A stretch of 64,000 bases of DNA. It comes from a virus. Below the pieces are notes generated by a model. It made no database searches, was not told the DNA's origin, and saw nothing but the letters and a program-made list of their open reading frames with translations. Shown here piece by piece: positions 40,674 through 50,363 of the stretch. The position numbers and the translations under genes are program-made. Where the stretch lies: the IMG/VR virus record IMGVR_UViG_3300001460_000022, positions 1 through 64,000 of that record, one strand, 5' to 3'. Every line of letters begins with the position of its first letter. Positions within the stretch are counted from its first letter, which is position 1.

Positions 40674-42064
40674 TTTCTCTCCCCCTTATAATAAACGTAA
40701 TCTTTTTTAAATAAATCTGATGGTCCAGAGAGGCTTACGCCAGAAGCTTTTAAAGCGGGCCTGTCTTCTACTGTTTCAAAAAGAGGGATCTGAGTAACTC
40801 CACTTATATCTGGTAAATCTCCAGCTTGAAATCTAAATCCATACAGTTTCACCCCGACAGTAGCAGAACCAGAAATACCTTTTCTTTCAATATAGTTTTG
40901 AACTTGTGATTCAACGTGACGAAGACCTAATGTTGAAAAAGCGCTATCTCCACTAGGCACATATTGATAACCAGAATCAGGATGAAGAAGACCTACTTGT
41001 TCTTTGTTAAAAGTTGTAACTCCTCCTTCTTCAAATGTATTATATTCAAAATAGACATCACCTTCAAATTTTGAAGCAGTAGAACTTGCTGTAAGCCCTC
41101 CTGTTAACATATATCTACCAGTAGAAATATTTAAACTTCCAGTGTTTTCATAGTCATATCCCGTTATACCTGTTTTAAATGTAGTAACTTGTCTATATCC
41201 AGTAATTATTTTTTTGGTCGTTGCTCCTGTTTGACTTTCAAAAAATGAACCAATTAACCCACTTCCAATGCTAAACTCTAAACTTGGAGCGACATAACCA
41301 GATAATAAGCAAAAAGAATTCAGACTAATATCAGATGTTCTAAATTCGCCAGAAGGCCCAGCCGTTCCCCCTCTAAAATATTGATTAGAGCCTCCTAAAT
41401 AAAATTCTGTATTATTACCAATGTAGCTAGAATCCACATTAAATGTCTCAGTCTCTAGGTTATGATTTAAGTAATCAAATCTTGAAAGAGATAAGGTGTT
41501 TGACCCAACAGAAAACCCAACAATATTTCTTCTCGAAAGTTCTATCGAATTAGCGGTATAAATAAAATCTCCTCCTCTATCAAACGATTGATAAAATAGT
41601 TTGCCCCTATCATTAACACCAAAATTAAAGCCCCTTGAACCAGTTACGACTAATCCATCAACACTTGTTGAGATTTTTTCAAGAGAACCAAAAATAACAG
41701 AGTCAGAAACTTCATTATTAAATTGAAAATCAACTACACTAGATAAAGAAGAATATTTAACTGCTGGTGTATCTACCCTTAACGTTGATTTACTTAAATC
41801 TGCCATATCATTACCCAGAAAAATTCCTGTAGTAAAGAGTTTCGCACCAGCAACGGTAGATTGTCCAGAATGAGTAACGATCCCACTATATATCCCCGTG
41901 TTTACAGATGGATCACAATTTTCTATAACCCCATAGTTTAATCCTCCCGCAGATTCATTACCAATGTGTCTTCCACTCATACCAGAAAAATCATAATAAG
42001 TCAAAATCTTTTGGTTACTTCCAAAAGATTCAATAATACTATAATTTAATCCCGACTGACTCAT
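40670..42064 (-). CDS. Tail/virion protein, possible receptor-binding or fibre
   Basis: 464 residues. Rich in Gly, Ser and aromatic residues with many SG/TG turns (NTGIYSGIVTHSGQSTVAGA, LFTTGIFLGND). The middle (VVDFQFNNEVSDSVIFG, NFGVNDRGKLFYQ, VGFSVGSNTLSLSRFDY, NTEFYLGGSNQYF) reads like a lectin/LamG-type jelly roll: such domains have alternating strands with N-x-L/V-x-L and F-x-L-G-G. A host-surface binding role is plausible but inferred. The gene is one base from the next and shares an ATGA with the previous one. Confidence 0.65.
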   Translation of the reverse strand: MSQSGLNYSIIESFGSNQKILTYYDFSGMSGRHIGNESAGGLNYGVIENCDPSVNTGIYSGIVTHSGQSTVAGAKLFTTGIFLGNDMADLSKSTLRVDTPAVKYSSLSSVVDFQFNNEVSDSVIFGSLEKISTSVDGLVVTGSRGFNFGVNDRGKLFYQSFDRGGDFIYTANSIELSRRNIVGFSVGSNTLSLSRFDYLNHNLETETFNVDSSYIGNNTEFYLGGSNQYFRGGTAGPSGEFRTSDISLNSFCLLSGYVAPSLEFSIGSGLIGSFFESQTGATTKKIITGYRQVTTFKTGITGYDYENTGSLNISTGRYMLTGGLTASSTASKFEGDVYFEYNTFEEGGVTTFNKEQVGLLHPDSGYQYVPSGDSAFSTLGLRHVESQVQNYIERKGISGSATVGVKLYGFRFQAGDLPDISGVTQIPLFETVEDRPALKASGVSLSGPSDLFKKDYVYYKGERK

Positions 42065-42065
42065 A

Positions 42066-43685
42066 TTAATAATACCTACTCATATTATAAGAAATAGTTT
42101 GATCATTTAAACTACTACTTTCGTTAAAAGAAAATACTCCACTGGCATAACCACTAGATATTTCTATTAATTTTTGTAAATCTCCAGTTGAAGCTTCACA
42201 ACTAGCTGCAACAGCATACTCTCCTGCTCTCCTATTTACTAATTTTTGTTTAGCAAATCCCCCTAAACTTGGGACGATTCCACTCAACTCAATAGGTTTT
42301 TTATCTGTTATACTAATTTGCAATCCAGATAATTGACCAGAGGATAAATCTATCCTATTATCAAATTCTAAAGAATACGAGATAGAACTTTCTTGAGGGC
42401 TTTTCGTTATTTGTCTTGAGTTGGGATTTGGGTTTAGAAAGTCTCCGCTTATATTATAACCTGTTGCATCTCCTGTAAAATCTTGCAGAGCTTCTATCGC
42501 TAAATTCAAAAACCCAGAGTTTGCTATGACACCACTATACTGAGCATCTACTTGTTTAAATCTTTCTCCAGTGGCAGGATCTCCAGTGCCTATTATATCA
42601 AATGGTCCTTTGTATTTGAATTCTCCATTGATAGACACTCTGACTACTGATTCATCTTTACTAGCAGAAACTGTCGCTGATCTAGTATGAAGAATATTCC
42701 CACTCCTATCTAAATTTTCTGGATCAGAAAAAGTATATGTAAAATTTACAACATTAGATCCAGTATCTAAATCATAACTAACAGTAGAAGGTCCATTATT
42801 TATAAAAGTATAAGAACCAGTTTCATAATTAGAAAGAGAAGAAGCTACAGCATTTACGGCTACTTGAGTTGCTTGACTTGAATCAAAAATACCAGTATCT
42901 AATAACCCTGTCCCGAATTGAGGAGAATCAAAACTTCCTTGAACTGATCCGTTGACAGTTACATTTAACCCGTCTTGTTTGTCAAAAGATATTTTTGTTG
43001 AACAATTTAAAATTCCAGATTTTGAAACTCCTGTTGTAGTCAAATCTTCGCTAGTGCTATACTTATAAACTTCATCTATGGCGTATTCATTACTAGATTT
43101 ATCGATGTTTTCAGTTCTTGAAAACAAGAACGCATTATTGTTAGCACCTGTTTGGAATAAACTTAAATCTCTACACCCAGTAGTTCTTCCTGTTACGAAA
43201 TGTCTAGCATTCACCAAAGGATCACTGCTATCAACTTTAATTCCTTTTGCAGAAACGGAATGACTTACTTCTGTTATTCTTCCGTTTTGCTCTGAAAAAT
43301 CCCATTCATCTTTTGGATTTTCTATCCCAAAAAACTGAGAAAAAGTTTCCTCCGAATAACTTTCAAAAGAAACGGAATATGGCAAAACTGTTGTTAGATC
43401 AGAAGAATCGAAAGAAATTGATATAGGCTTCGCTGATGCGAATTGCTTATTGCTATCGTTATTGCTAATAGTAATAGTTTGAAATTCTGAAAGCATTCCG
43501 CTAATCATTTGCATTTTTTGCAAATGAAGGCCACTCAAGTTAGATCCAGTTAAATTGCCTACTATTTCTATAGAATTTTTAGTGTGGTCTACTGCTCCTT
43601 GGATATATACAGGCTCTACCCCATACCCAACTAATGGAGTCGGGTAAGGAAAACTATAAGATCCATATGTTACGGTTTCTGCCAT
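42066..43685 (-). CDS. Tail protein, paralog of its upstream neighbour
   Basis: 539 residues, beta-rich. The stretch PYSVSFESYSEETFSQFFGI, then WDFSEQNGRITEVSHSVSAK, and LVNARHFVTGRT parallels VSIVIQESRRLDDYSSKTFS, YDFQRSGGDYSSNRNISLQY and FLNDAKTFLTNY in the product of 43685-45226, in the same order and spacing. Both also share later immunoglobulin-like strands (VSYDLDTGSNVVNFTYTFSD here). The pair probably arose by duplication and forms part of the tail tip or distal tail. Function not recognised. The start overlaps the previous stop by one base. Confidence 0.68.
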   Translation of the reverse strand: MAETVTYGSYSFPYPTPLVGYGVEPVYIQGAVDHTKNSIEIVGNLTGSNLSGLHLQKMQMISGMLSEFQTITISNNDSNKQFASAKPISISFDSSDLTTVLPYSVSFESYSEETFSQFFGIENPKDEWDFSEQNGRITEVSHSVSAKGIKVDSSDPLVNARHFVTGRTTGCRDLSLFQTGANNNAFLFSRTENIDKSSNEYAIDEVYKYSTSEDLTTTGVSKSGILNCSTKISFDKQDGLNVTVNGSVQGSFDSPQFGTGLLDTGIFDSSQATQVAVNAVASSLSNYETGSYTFINNGPSTVSYDLDTGSNVVNFTYTFSDPENLDRSGNILHTRSATVSASKDESVVRVSINGEFKYKGPFDIIGTGDPATGERFKQVDAQYSGVIANSGFLNLAIEALQDFTGDATGYNISGDFLNPNPNSRQITKSPQESSISYSLEFDNRIDLSSGQLSGLQISITDKKPIELSGIVPSLGGFAKQKLVNRRAGEYAVAASCEASTGDLQKLIEISSGYASGVFSFNESSSLNDQTISYNMSRYY

Positions 43686-45226
43686 TATATAAATAAGTAT
43701 TGTATACTTCGTGATGCGGTTCCTTGTCCTAGATTTAAGTTGATGACATCATTAATAATATGAATTACATTTTCGTCAACCATCTCATTCATTTCAGATG
43801 TTTTTGACTCTAAAACATTTCTAACGTCATAAATTCCCATACTTTGACTTGTGACTGCTTCCGCTGTAACTGAAGCTTGACCCACTGTTTTCTTATCATT
43901 AACTACAATTTGATCTTCTAAATTCACTAAATCTAAAAACTTATGAAGCCTATTAATTTTATGAGTCTTATTTAATGTTTTTTTAAATTTTAACAAACCA
44001 TCATTATCATCTTTATAAGCGAGATCTGTTGTAAATGTTATGCTTTCATTAATAGATCCTTCTGATTTTTGGAATGTTGTAGATCTAGCCTTTTCAACTA
44101 TATCAGTAACTGGATGAAATAGTCTTTTTACTTTATCTTGATTAAATGTTTGATTTGAAATCCAAGAGGTTTTGGTATTTAAAAATTTTTCTCTGTTATT
44201 CCTACCTTTATTGCTATATGTAATAGATAAAGAATATTCTATAAATCTACCTTGTTTTGTTTCAGCGCCAGAATATGATATTCTTTCGTCTTGTGATCGA
44301 GAAGGGTCTGTGCTAAAAGATATTGTTAATGAACCTGAATCCCCATCCTTTGTAATGCCCTTTTCAATTGATACTGGTGTACCAAATTCAGTTTCATTCT
44401 CAGAAGCGATTTCATCAATAATTGTCGCCATAGCAGAAGTAATAACATTTTCAGAATTTCGACTGAGAGAAGTTAAGTTAACTGTGTGTGTTTTATTTAT
44501 AAATCCATTTTCTCCTATCTCAAGAGCTTGTGTTTGATTTTTACTAACTCCTTTTACGCCATCTATAAAAGAAGAATCAACTTTCTCTGATAAGGAAACT
44601 GATAGATCTATTAAATTATAAGTTTCTGTTATTAAACCCCTGAATCCCTTATCAATTTTTGCTTTTTCCGAGATTCCATCTTCTTGATATCCTAAAGATG
44701 GTCTATTGGCGAAATAATAATTAGTTAAAAATGTTTTCGCATCATTTAAAAATTGACTGCCAGCCTCTTGTTTATATTGTAAAGATATATTTCTATTAGA
44801 AGAATAATCCCCGCCAGATCTTTGAAAGTCATAAGTCTCTTTAAAGTTTTCTACTAAATTAGGATTTGGTATTAGTTTAGAAAATGTTTTAGAAGAATAA
44901 TCATCAAGCCTTCTTGATTCTTGTATCACTATAGAAACTATTTCAGAACCTACTAAAGTTCCAGCACTAAAATCAAACGATTGTATTCTTCCTTTTAGAT
45001 AATCGTCTGCTCCAATTCTGGCTACTATATTTTGCCTTTCATAAGCTGCTGTTATAGCATCTCTTCCTTGGATCAAAGTAGTATCATTTTGTTCAAAATT
45101 AATATCAGAGACATCTATTTCATATGTCCCTTCTACTTCATACCCAAATATTTCTTCTGTATCTAAATAAGAATAACTTACCTCAACAGCGGAAGATAAT
45201 ACATTATTGACTATAAGTGCTGCCAT
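43685..45226 (-). CDS. Tail protein downstream of the tape measure (distal tail candidate)
   Basis: 513 residues. VEGTYEIDVSDINFEQNDTT and YLKGRIQSFDFSAGTLVGSE open a beta-rich region; the centre contains several similar strands (SLTISFSTDPSRSQDERISY, FIEYSLSITYSNKGRNN). As the first gene after the tape measure it holds the position of the distal tail protein or tail-tube terminator. The next gene encodes a diverged paralog. No enzymatic motif. Confidence 0.68.
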   Translation of the reverse strand: MAALIVNNVLSSAVEVSYSYLDTEEIFGYEVEGTYEIDVSDINFEQNDTTLIQGRDAITAAYERQNIVARIGADDYLKGRIQSFDFSAGTLVGSEIVSIVIQESRRLDDYSSKTFSKLIPNPNLVENFKETYDFQRSGGDYSSNRNISLQYKQEAGSQFLNDAKTFLTNYYFANRPSLGYQEDGISEKAKIDKGFRGLITETYNLIDLSVSLSEKVDSSFIDGVKGVSKNQTQALEIGENGFINKTHTVNLTSLSRNSENVITSAMATIIDEIASENETEFGTPVSIEKGITKDGDSGSLTISFSTDPSRSQDERISYSGAETKQGRFIEYSLSITYSNKGRNNREKFLNTKTSWISNQTFNQDKVKRLFHPVTDIVEKARSTTFQKSEGSINESITFTTDLAYKDDNDGLLKFKKTLNKTHKINRLHKFLDLVNLEDQIVVNDKKTVGQASVTAEAVTSQSMGIYDVRNVLESKTSEMNEMVDENVIHIINDVINLNLGQGTASRSIQYLFI

Positions 45227-45232
45227 AATAAA

Positions 45233-48200
45233 TTATTGTAAATCATCTACCTTGCCTTGTAATAGATCGACCTTGTTTTCTAGAGTAAGTAAATCTTTTC
45301 TTCTATTTTCCATGAATTTAGCGGCTTCTTCGACCAAAGCCGCTGCATTATTTGATGCTGTTAAATTCGATTCTGCAAAATCCTTTACCTTCTCAAATGA
45401 TCCGACAGAGTTTTTTAGTTCGCCTTGTAATGTTTTCAATGCTTCAGCGAAACCCTTTGTAGCCTCATTATTGTGAAGAGAATTAAAGGCTGTTTGAGAT
45501 GCTGCCATTTCTGCCCTTAATGCCTCTTGTTGTTTAATTAATGATTTAGTTGATTGATCTAATTCTGCACCGAAATTAGTTTTTCCTATATTTACGAGGC
45601 TATCTGCAAATTTTGCTCGCTTGTCACCATCTTTTCCCTTTTCATTAACATTCTTATATTGGCCTCGAATAACAGCATTTCTTGCATCATCTATTTTTAA
45701 TCTAAAGGCTTCAAGAGCCATTCCTGTTTTTCCTGTCGCTGCTGCAATTACTTCATTTACATTACCCAACCCTTTTGAATCGAACCCTTCAAATAGTTGG
45801 CCCAGAGTTTGAGTTTCATTATCTGTTCTGTCTTTTTTGTTGATTAGATTAATGGCTCTCATAGCATCTTGAAAAGTCGCAGTAACATCAACTCCACCTT
45901 GTTTTATAAGATGATCACTCAATTTAGATAATCCTTCAGACATTCTTTTACGACCCTCTGATATTTTATCATCATTTTGAGCCATTAGTGCGCTAACATC
46001 TTCCATTTTGTTGAGAAATGATGTGCCAGCCTGTATAGCTGCTTTTTTAAACTTCTCTCCAGCTTCTGCCGCATTTTTTATTAGCTCTTTGGTGTCTTGT
46101 AATCCTAAAGGTTTTTGTCTTTCTGCCGCTAATTTTGCGTCTGCCTTCATTTGATCTTGTCTTAACAAATTAATATTTGCTAATGCTGCATTCTGCTCTG
46201 AGGTTAACATTGTTGCAGATGCAAATGGGCTATCTTTACCTGCCGCCACTGTCAAACCAGATTGGATAGAAGCTCTTTCAGCCATACCCTTGACAGTTCT
46301 TCCCTTTAATCCTTTATTTACTCTTCCTTCAATATCTACAGCCTTTGACCTAGCAACAGCAAGTCTTTCGCTTGCTCTCGCAAGAGCATTATTTGCCTTT
46401 TCTAATTTTTTTTCATAATCCTCTTGCTCTCCAATGGTTTCAAATCTCATTCCAGCAAGGTCTCTTGAAGCTGCCGCTAATCTATCTTGTGCTTGAGATA
46501 ATTTCTCAAGATCTTGTTCTTCTTTTGAATATTCATCCTTTAAGGCTTTCATAGCCTGAACATATTCTTTTTGGATAACGCTAGTGTCTTGACCTGCGGC
46601 TTGCATTTTGGTCATGTTTTCTGTCGCCCTGTCCATAAATCCCTGACTATTATTAAAGCCAAGTCTTCTATTTCTTGATCCTGATGAAGAAACCTCTGCA
46701 TATCTTTGCATAATTTTTGGATCAAGAGGCTCTGGTCCTTGAAACGCTGAAACTAGTCCTTTGCCCAAACTGCTTCCAGCAACCGCACCTACGCCTCCTC
46801 CTAATAAACCTCCAATTGCCATACCAACTGGCCCTCCAAAAGCTCCCGCCATAGCTCCTAATTTAGCCCCTGCCAATCCACCAGCTAATGCTCCTCCTGC
46901 ACCACCAAGTTCTTGATCTCTTTCTTGTGTAGTAATAGTTCCTGCTTTTTCCTGTTGGAAAGCATCGAAAGCACTAAATCCAGCTAAACCAATAGCCAAT
47001 GGGGCTCCACCAAGTTTGCCTAGTTTACCCACCTTTCCCATAGATCTAGTTCTGGCATTTGCGCTGCGTTGAAGATCATTCGCTTTTCTTGTTGCAGTCT
47101 TACGATTAAACCCATCAGACATTAAAGACTTTTTTATAGCATGGCGACTTCGACCGCCCATAGGATCTTTGCTCATAGGCAAGCGACTCTGTATTCCCTG
47201 CCTCACCTTTGAGACTGCTCTAGTTCTACCAACAGAAGCTCCCACACGGCCCATCCCCGCTTGTACTCCTTTACCGACACTTGAAAATGCTCTCCCGCCG
47301 ATTCCTCCTGTGACCATATTAAGAGCAGACATTGCCATTAAAGCTGTCATCGCATGATTTGCGGCATTAGCAACGCCCTCTAGCCCACTATTGGCAGATG
47401 ATTGCGCTCTTGAGGCATTATCAAGAAGCTGAATCTCTTGCATTTTAGTCGAGATACTTTTTTCGCTTGCCAGTATTTGATCAATTTTAACTTCAGCGTC
47501 CATCTCAGTCGCATTAGCTGATTGATCTGTTGCAGAAGTAAGTGAGTTTAAAGCCATCTGCATTGAACCTAAAGCAATAATGAAACCAGAAGCGCCGCTC
47601 ATTAAACCGCCGCCACCCCCTTTTGCGTAATTTGGAATAAATCCTCCCGCAAACATGCCAATACCCTTGCGCTCTCTCTTTATAGCGTCTTGCACCCCGT
47701 TAGGCTCATCTCTTATATTTGTCAGAACCTTTCTTCCCTTATCATCAGAGTGTATCCTCATTAAAGACTGAGGAACGCCACCTCCGTTAGCATAGTTTGG
47801 AACAAATCCTGCCGCAGCAGACATCGGAGCGCCCTTTCTTGGCAAGCTCCTCATGGTTTGTTGAATGAATTTATCTTTTTGCCCCTGACTGTTTTTAAAA
47901 TCACCCCACTTGTAGTTCTTTCCAGTAATCCCAAATATTTCTTCTACAGCTTTATTGCCAGCAATATTAACATCTAAAGTATTGTTTCCTGTTCCAGATT
48001 TTATTCCACCAGTTACAGCCTCGATAATAGATTCAAAAATAGCTCCCCTTAATGCTCCAAAAGCACCTGCTCCACCCTCCTTTAAAACTCTTTGTTTTAC
48101 TTGTTTCGTTGTAAACTTTCTAGGCTGCATTTTTAATTTGCCCCCACTCTTTGAAACAATGCTCTCCATAGAGTTATTAACGCCTCTAGTTAAAGAAGCA

Positions 48201-50344
48201 TCTAGGATTTGATCCATCCTTAACATTCTCCTAAACCCAGAGTCTTGTTTTAGATTGGGGTCTATTCCAGCAACACTTCCATCAAAACCCGAAAACCTTG
48301 ATTCAAGTCTTTTTTTAGATTGGAAATTTGTCTTAAGAGCGCCTTCTAATAGAGCTTGAGCTTGAGGCACAAGCATCAGAGCTTTTTTACTATCTAAAGA
48401 GTCTGCATTATATCTAGGGAAGTTAGCTCCATCTGCCCTCTTAATAGCTCCTTTTCTATAGCCAGAGAGAGCCGCTTGCTCTGCTGATATTTGACCTGAT
48501 TTTATTCTAGGAGATATTTGGGCTGCGCTTAAAGCAGGTCCAGCAAATCCTCCTATACCGAATTTATTATAATTAGGAACAAATCCTCCAGCATAAGATG
48601 GTATTATAGCGGAGTCTTTGCCACCCGCAAAATTGCGGACCTCTGTCTCCTTATTATTCATGATAACTCTTCTCCCTTGAATCGTGCCATCACTTAACCT
48701 AGCTCTAACATCAGGAGGCGCTCCTAGCGCCCTTGCCTCTGCCTCTTCTGCTCTAAATCCCATACTGAATCTACCTCTTTTCCCAGTAAATCCACCTGTA
48801 TTACTAAATCCTGTAACGCCTCTAGCAGCAGCCATATTAGCCAACCCTCTCATTAATTGAGCTTGTTGAGAGAGTAGAGCATTTTCTCTTTGAATTGCAG
48901 ATATAACAGCTTGCTCTTTTTGAGCTTGGCTCATTGTAGTGCTTTCCATCTGCTTCCTCAAACTAGAATCTCTTTGAAGAAGCCCTACTATACCTCCTTC
49001 AATTTGTTTTATTTTCTCTGTTTGACTGCCCATTGAAAATAAAGCCCTCAAACCTTCTGATGCAAATTTAGCAACTAATTTAAAAATTTTAACAAAAGCC
49101 GCTGTAAATATAACAACCGCTGGTCCACTTAAAAAAGAACCTATTGTTTTAAATAAACCTTTTACAAAAACATTCCCTTTCTCTGGATCTAAAGCTGTAT
49201 TTAGAAAATCTGTAACTTTTGTTGCTATACCTACCAAGCCCTCAAGCAATGGACCAAATGTAACAGATCCAATCCTTTCAGCTAGAGAGGTGAGTCCTTG
49301 AACAAGTGAATTTATTTGAGCAGATATAGTTTCATTTAATAATTTATTTTTTTCAAAAGCTTCATTTGTGGCACTGGCAGCGGTCAAAGCAGCTTTTTGG
49401 AATATAGAAGTATTAGAACCCAAATCTTTTAATGAGGCACTAACTACGTTAATTTGGAAAACACCCCCTGCTAATTCCTTAATTTTAGAAACAACAGTGG
49501 GATCAGCGATACCTTCTATTGCATTAGATAAAGCCTGTAATTTTTGGACTCCAGACTGATTTGCATCAATCGCAACTCCTAATTCTTTCAGTTCTGAAAT
49601 CGTTGTTCCTCTTTGTAGCCTTGTAAAAATAGATTTAAATGCGTTACCAATAACAGCACCTCCCCTTGAGGTTCTTTGTTCTACTGCTGTGATTAAACCA
49701 AGTAACTCATTAAAACTCACACCAGCATCCTCTGCTGTGGAACCTGCTCGCTGGAAAGCTGCGGCCAAATCATCCGTTGATACAGCAAAAGCTGTATCCA
49801 CAGCTACCATTTTATTAACAATCTGAGTATGAGAAAGTCCAGCAGATGTAAATCCATTTATAGCAGCAGTAAGAGCCTTTACAGACTTTTCTGCGTCCAT
49901 GCCAGAAATCCTTGTAAGGATAAGGGCTGATTTAAGCCTAGAAGCAGTTTCTTCGGCACTTAAACCTTGCCTAGCTAATTCTGCTGCTCCGTCTGCGACT
50001 GTAGCGAAAGACTGTCCTGTTTCTTTTGCTACTTGAAAGATAGAATTTCTAAACCTATTAAAATTACCTTCTGTTGCTTGAAAAATAGAATTAATTTCTG
50101 TTAATCTTTTTTGAACATCAATAGTTGTAGAAACAAGCTTTTTAAATGATTGCGTAACACCATTAATAACAACTGTGGTGGCACCAAAGGCAAAAACACG
50201 CGCAGTCGAAGCATCCAAAGATTTTTGGAACTCTGAAGCCTGTCCCGTAATCCTGCCTAAAGCCTGTTGAATCTGCTTTGTTGAAGCATTTAGGCTCTGT
50301 GGATTGAGACTTACATTTAAGGATGCATTTAAACTAGTCGCCAT
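45233..50344 (-). CDS. Tail tape measure protein
   Basis: 1703 residues, the largest gene. The N-terminal 330 residues carry the classic tape measure domain: LTEINSIFQATEGNFNRFRN, VAKETGQSFATVADGAAELA, RQGLSAEETASRLKSALILT, VSTDDLAAAFQRAGSTAEDA, LLGLITAVEQRTSRGGAVIG and FKSIFTRLQRG. Hydrophobic/Gly-zipper stretches near residues 900-1200 (GGALAGGLAGAKLGAMAGAF) would insert into or cross the host membrane during DNA entry. Three GGF[VI]PNYA/N motifs occur between about residues 585 and 910. The C-terminal 400 residues are coiled coil (EDLEKLSQAQDRLAAASRDL). It sets tail length during assembly. A palindromic GTGTAA box precedes the ATG. Confidence 0.95.
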   Translation of the reverse strand: MATSLNASLNVSLNPQSLNASTKQIQQALGRITGQASEFQKSLDASTARVFAFGATTVVINGVTQSFKKLVSTTIDVQKRLTEINSIFQATEGNFNRFRNSIFQVAKETGQSFATVADGAAELARQGLSAEETASRLKSALILTRISGMDAEKSVKALTAAINGFTSAGLSHTQIVNKMVAVDTAFAVSTDDLAAAFQRAGSTAEDAGVSFNELLGLITAVEQRTSRGGAVIGNAFKSIFTRLQRGTTISELKELGVAIDANQSGVQKLQALSNAIEGIADPTVVSKIKELAGGVFQINVVSASLKDLGSNTSIFQKAALTAASATNEAFEKNKLLNETISAQINSLVQGLTSLAERIGSVTFGPLLEGLVGIATKVTDFLNTALDPEKGNVFVKGLFKTIGSFLSGPAVVIFTAAFVKIFKLVAKFASEGLRALFSMGSQTEKIKQIEGGIVGLLQRDSSLRKQMESTTMSQAQKEQAVISAIQRENALLSQQAQLMRGLANMAAARGVTGFSNTGGFTGKRGRFSMGFRAEEAEARALGAPPDVRARLSDGTIQGRRVIMNNKETEVRNFAGGKDSAIIPSYAGGFVPNYNKFGIGGFAGPALSAAQISPRIKSGQISAEQAALSGYRKGAIKRADGANFPRYNADSLDSKKALMLVPQAQALLEGALKTNFQSKKRLESRFSGFDGSVAGIDPNLKQDSGFRRMLRMDQILDASLTRGVNNSMESIVSKSGGKLKMQPRKFTTKQVKQRVLKEGGAGAFGALRGAIFESIIEAVTGGIKSGTGNNTLDVNIAGNKAVEEIFGITGKNYKWGDFKNSQGQKDKFIQQTMRSLPRKGAPMSAAAGFVPNYANGGGVPQSLMRIHSDDKGRKVLTNIRDEPNGVQDAIKRERKGIGMFAGGFIPNYAKGGGGGLMSGASGFIIALGSMQMALNSLTSATDQSANATEMDAEVKIDQILASEKSISTKMQEIQLLDNASRAQSSANSGLEGVANAANHAMTALMAMSALNMVTGGIGGRAFSSVGKGVQAGMGRVGASVGRTRAVSKVRQGIQSRLPMSKDPMGGRSRHAIKKSLMSDGFNRKTATRKANDLQRSANARTRSMGKVGKLGKLGGAPLAIGLAGFSAFDAFQQEKAGTITTQERDQELGGAGGALAGGLAGAKLGAMAGAFGGPVGMAIGGLLGGGVGAVAGSSLGKGLVSAFQGPEPLDPKIMQRYAEVSSSGSRNRRLGFNNSQGFMDRATENMTKMQAAGQDTSVIQKEYVQAMKALKDEYSKEEQDLEKLSQAQDRLAAASRDLAGMRFETIGEQEDYEKKLEKANNALARASERLAVARSKAVDIEGRVNKGLKGRTVKGMAERASIQSGLTVAAGKDSPFASATMLTSEQNAALANINLLRQDQMKADAKLAAERQKPLGLQDTKELIKNAAEAGEKFKKAAIQAGTSFLNKMEDVSALMAQNDDKISEGRKRMSEGLSKLSDHLIKQGGVDVTATFQDAMRAINLINKKDRTDNETQTLGQLFEGFDSKGLGNVNEVIAAATGKTGMALEAFRLKIDDARNAVIRGQYKNVNEKGKDGDKRAKFADSLVNIGKTNFGAELDQSTKSLIKQQEALRAEMAASQTAFNSLHNNEATKGFAEALKTLQGELKNSVGSFEKVKDFAESNLTASNNAAALVEEAAKFMENRRKDLLTLENKVDLLQGKVDDLQ
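47621..48589 (-). repeat. Three GGF[VI]PNYA motifs within the tape measure gene
   Basis: The coding positions are 48569-48589 (GGFVPNY, then NK), 47786-47812 (AGFVPNYAN) and 47621-47647 (GGFIPNYAK). Each is flanked by Gly/Ala-rich linker and separates compact segments, so the motif probably marks linkers or a repeated docking element rather than a folded domain. Confidence 0.7.
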
Positions 50345-50347
50345 ATA

Positions 50348-50360
50348 GTGTAAATTACAC
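50348..50360 (-). promoter_or_regulatory. Palindromic GTGTAA box ahead of the tape measure gene
   Basis: GTGTAAATTACAC is a perfect inverted repeat around one central base. On the minus strand its GTGTAA half lies ten bases before the ATG at 50344, the same spacing as GTGTAA boxes before several other genes of this phage. Confidence 0.5.
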
Positions 50361-50363
50361 CTA

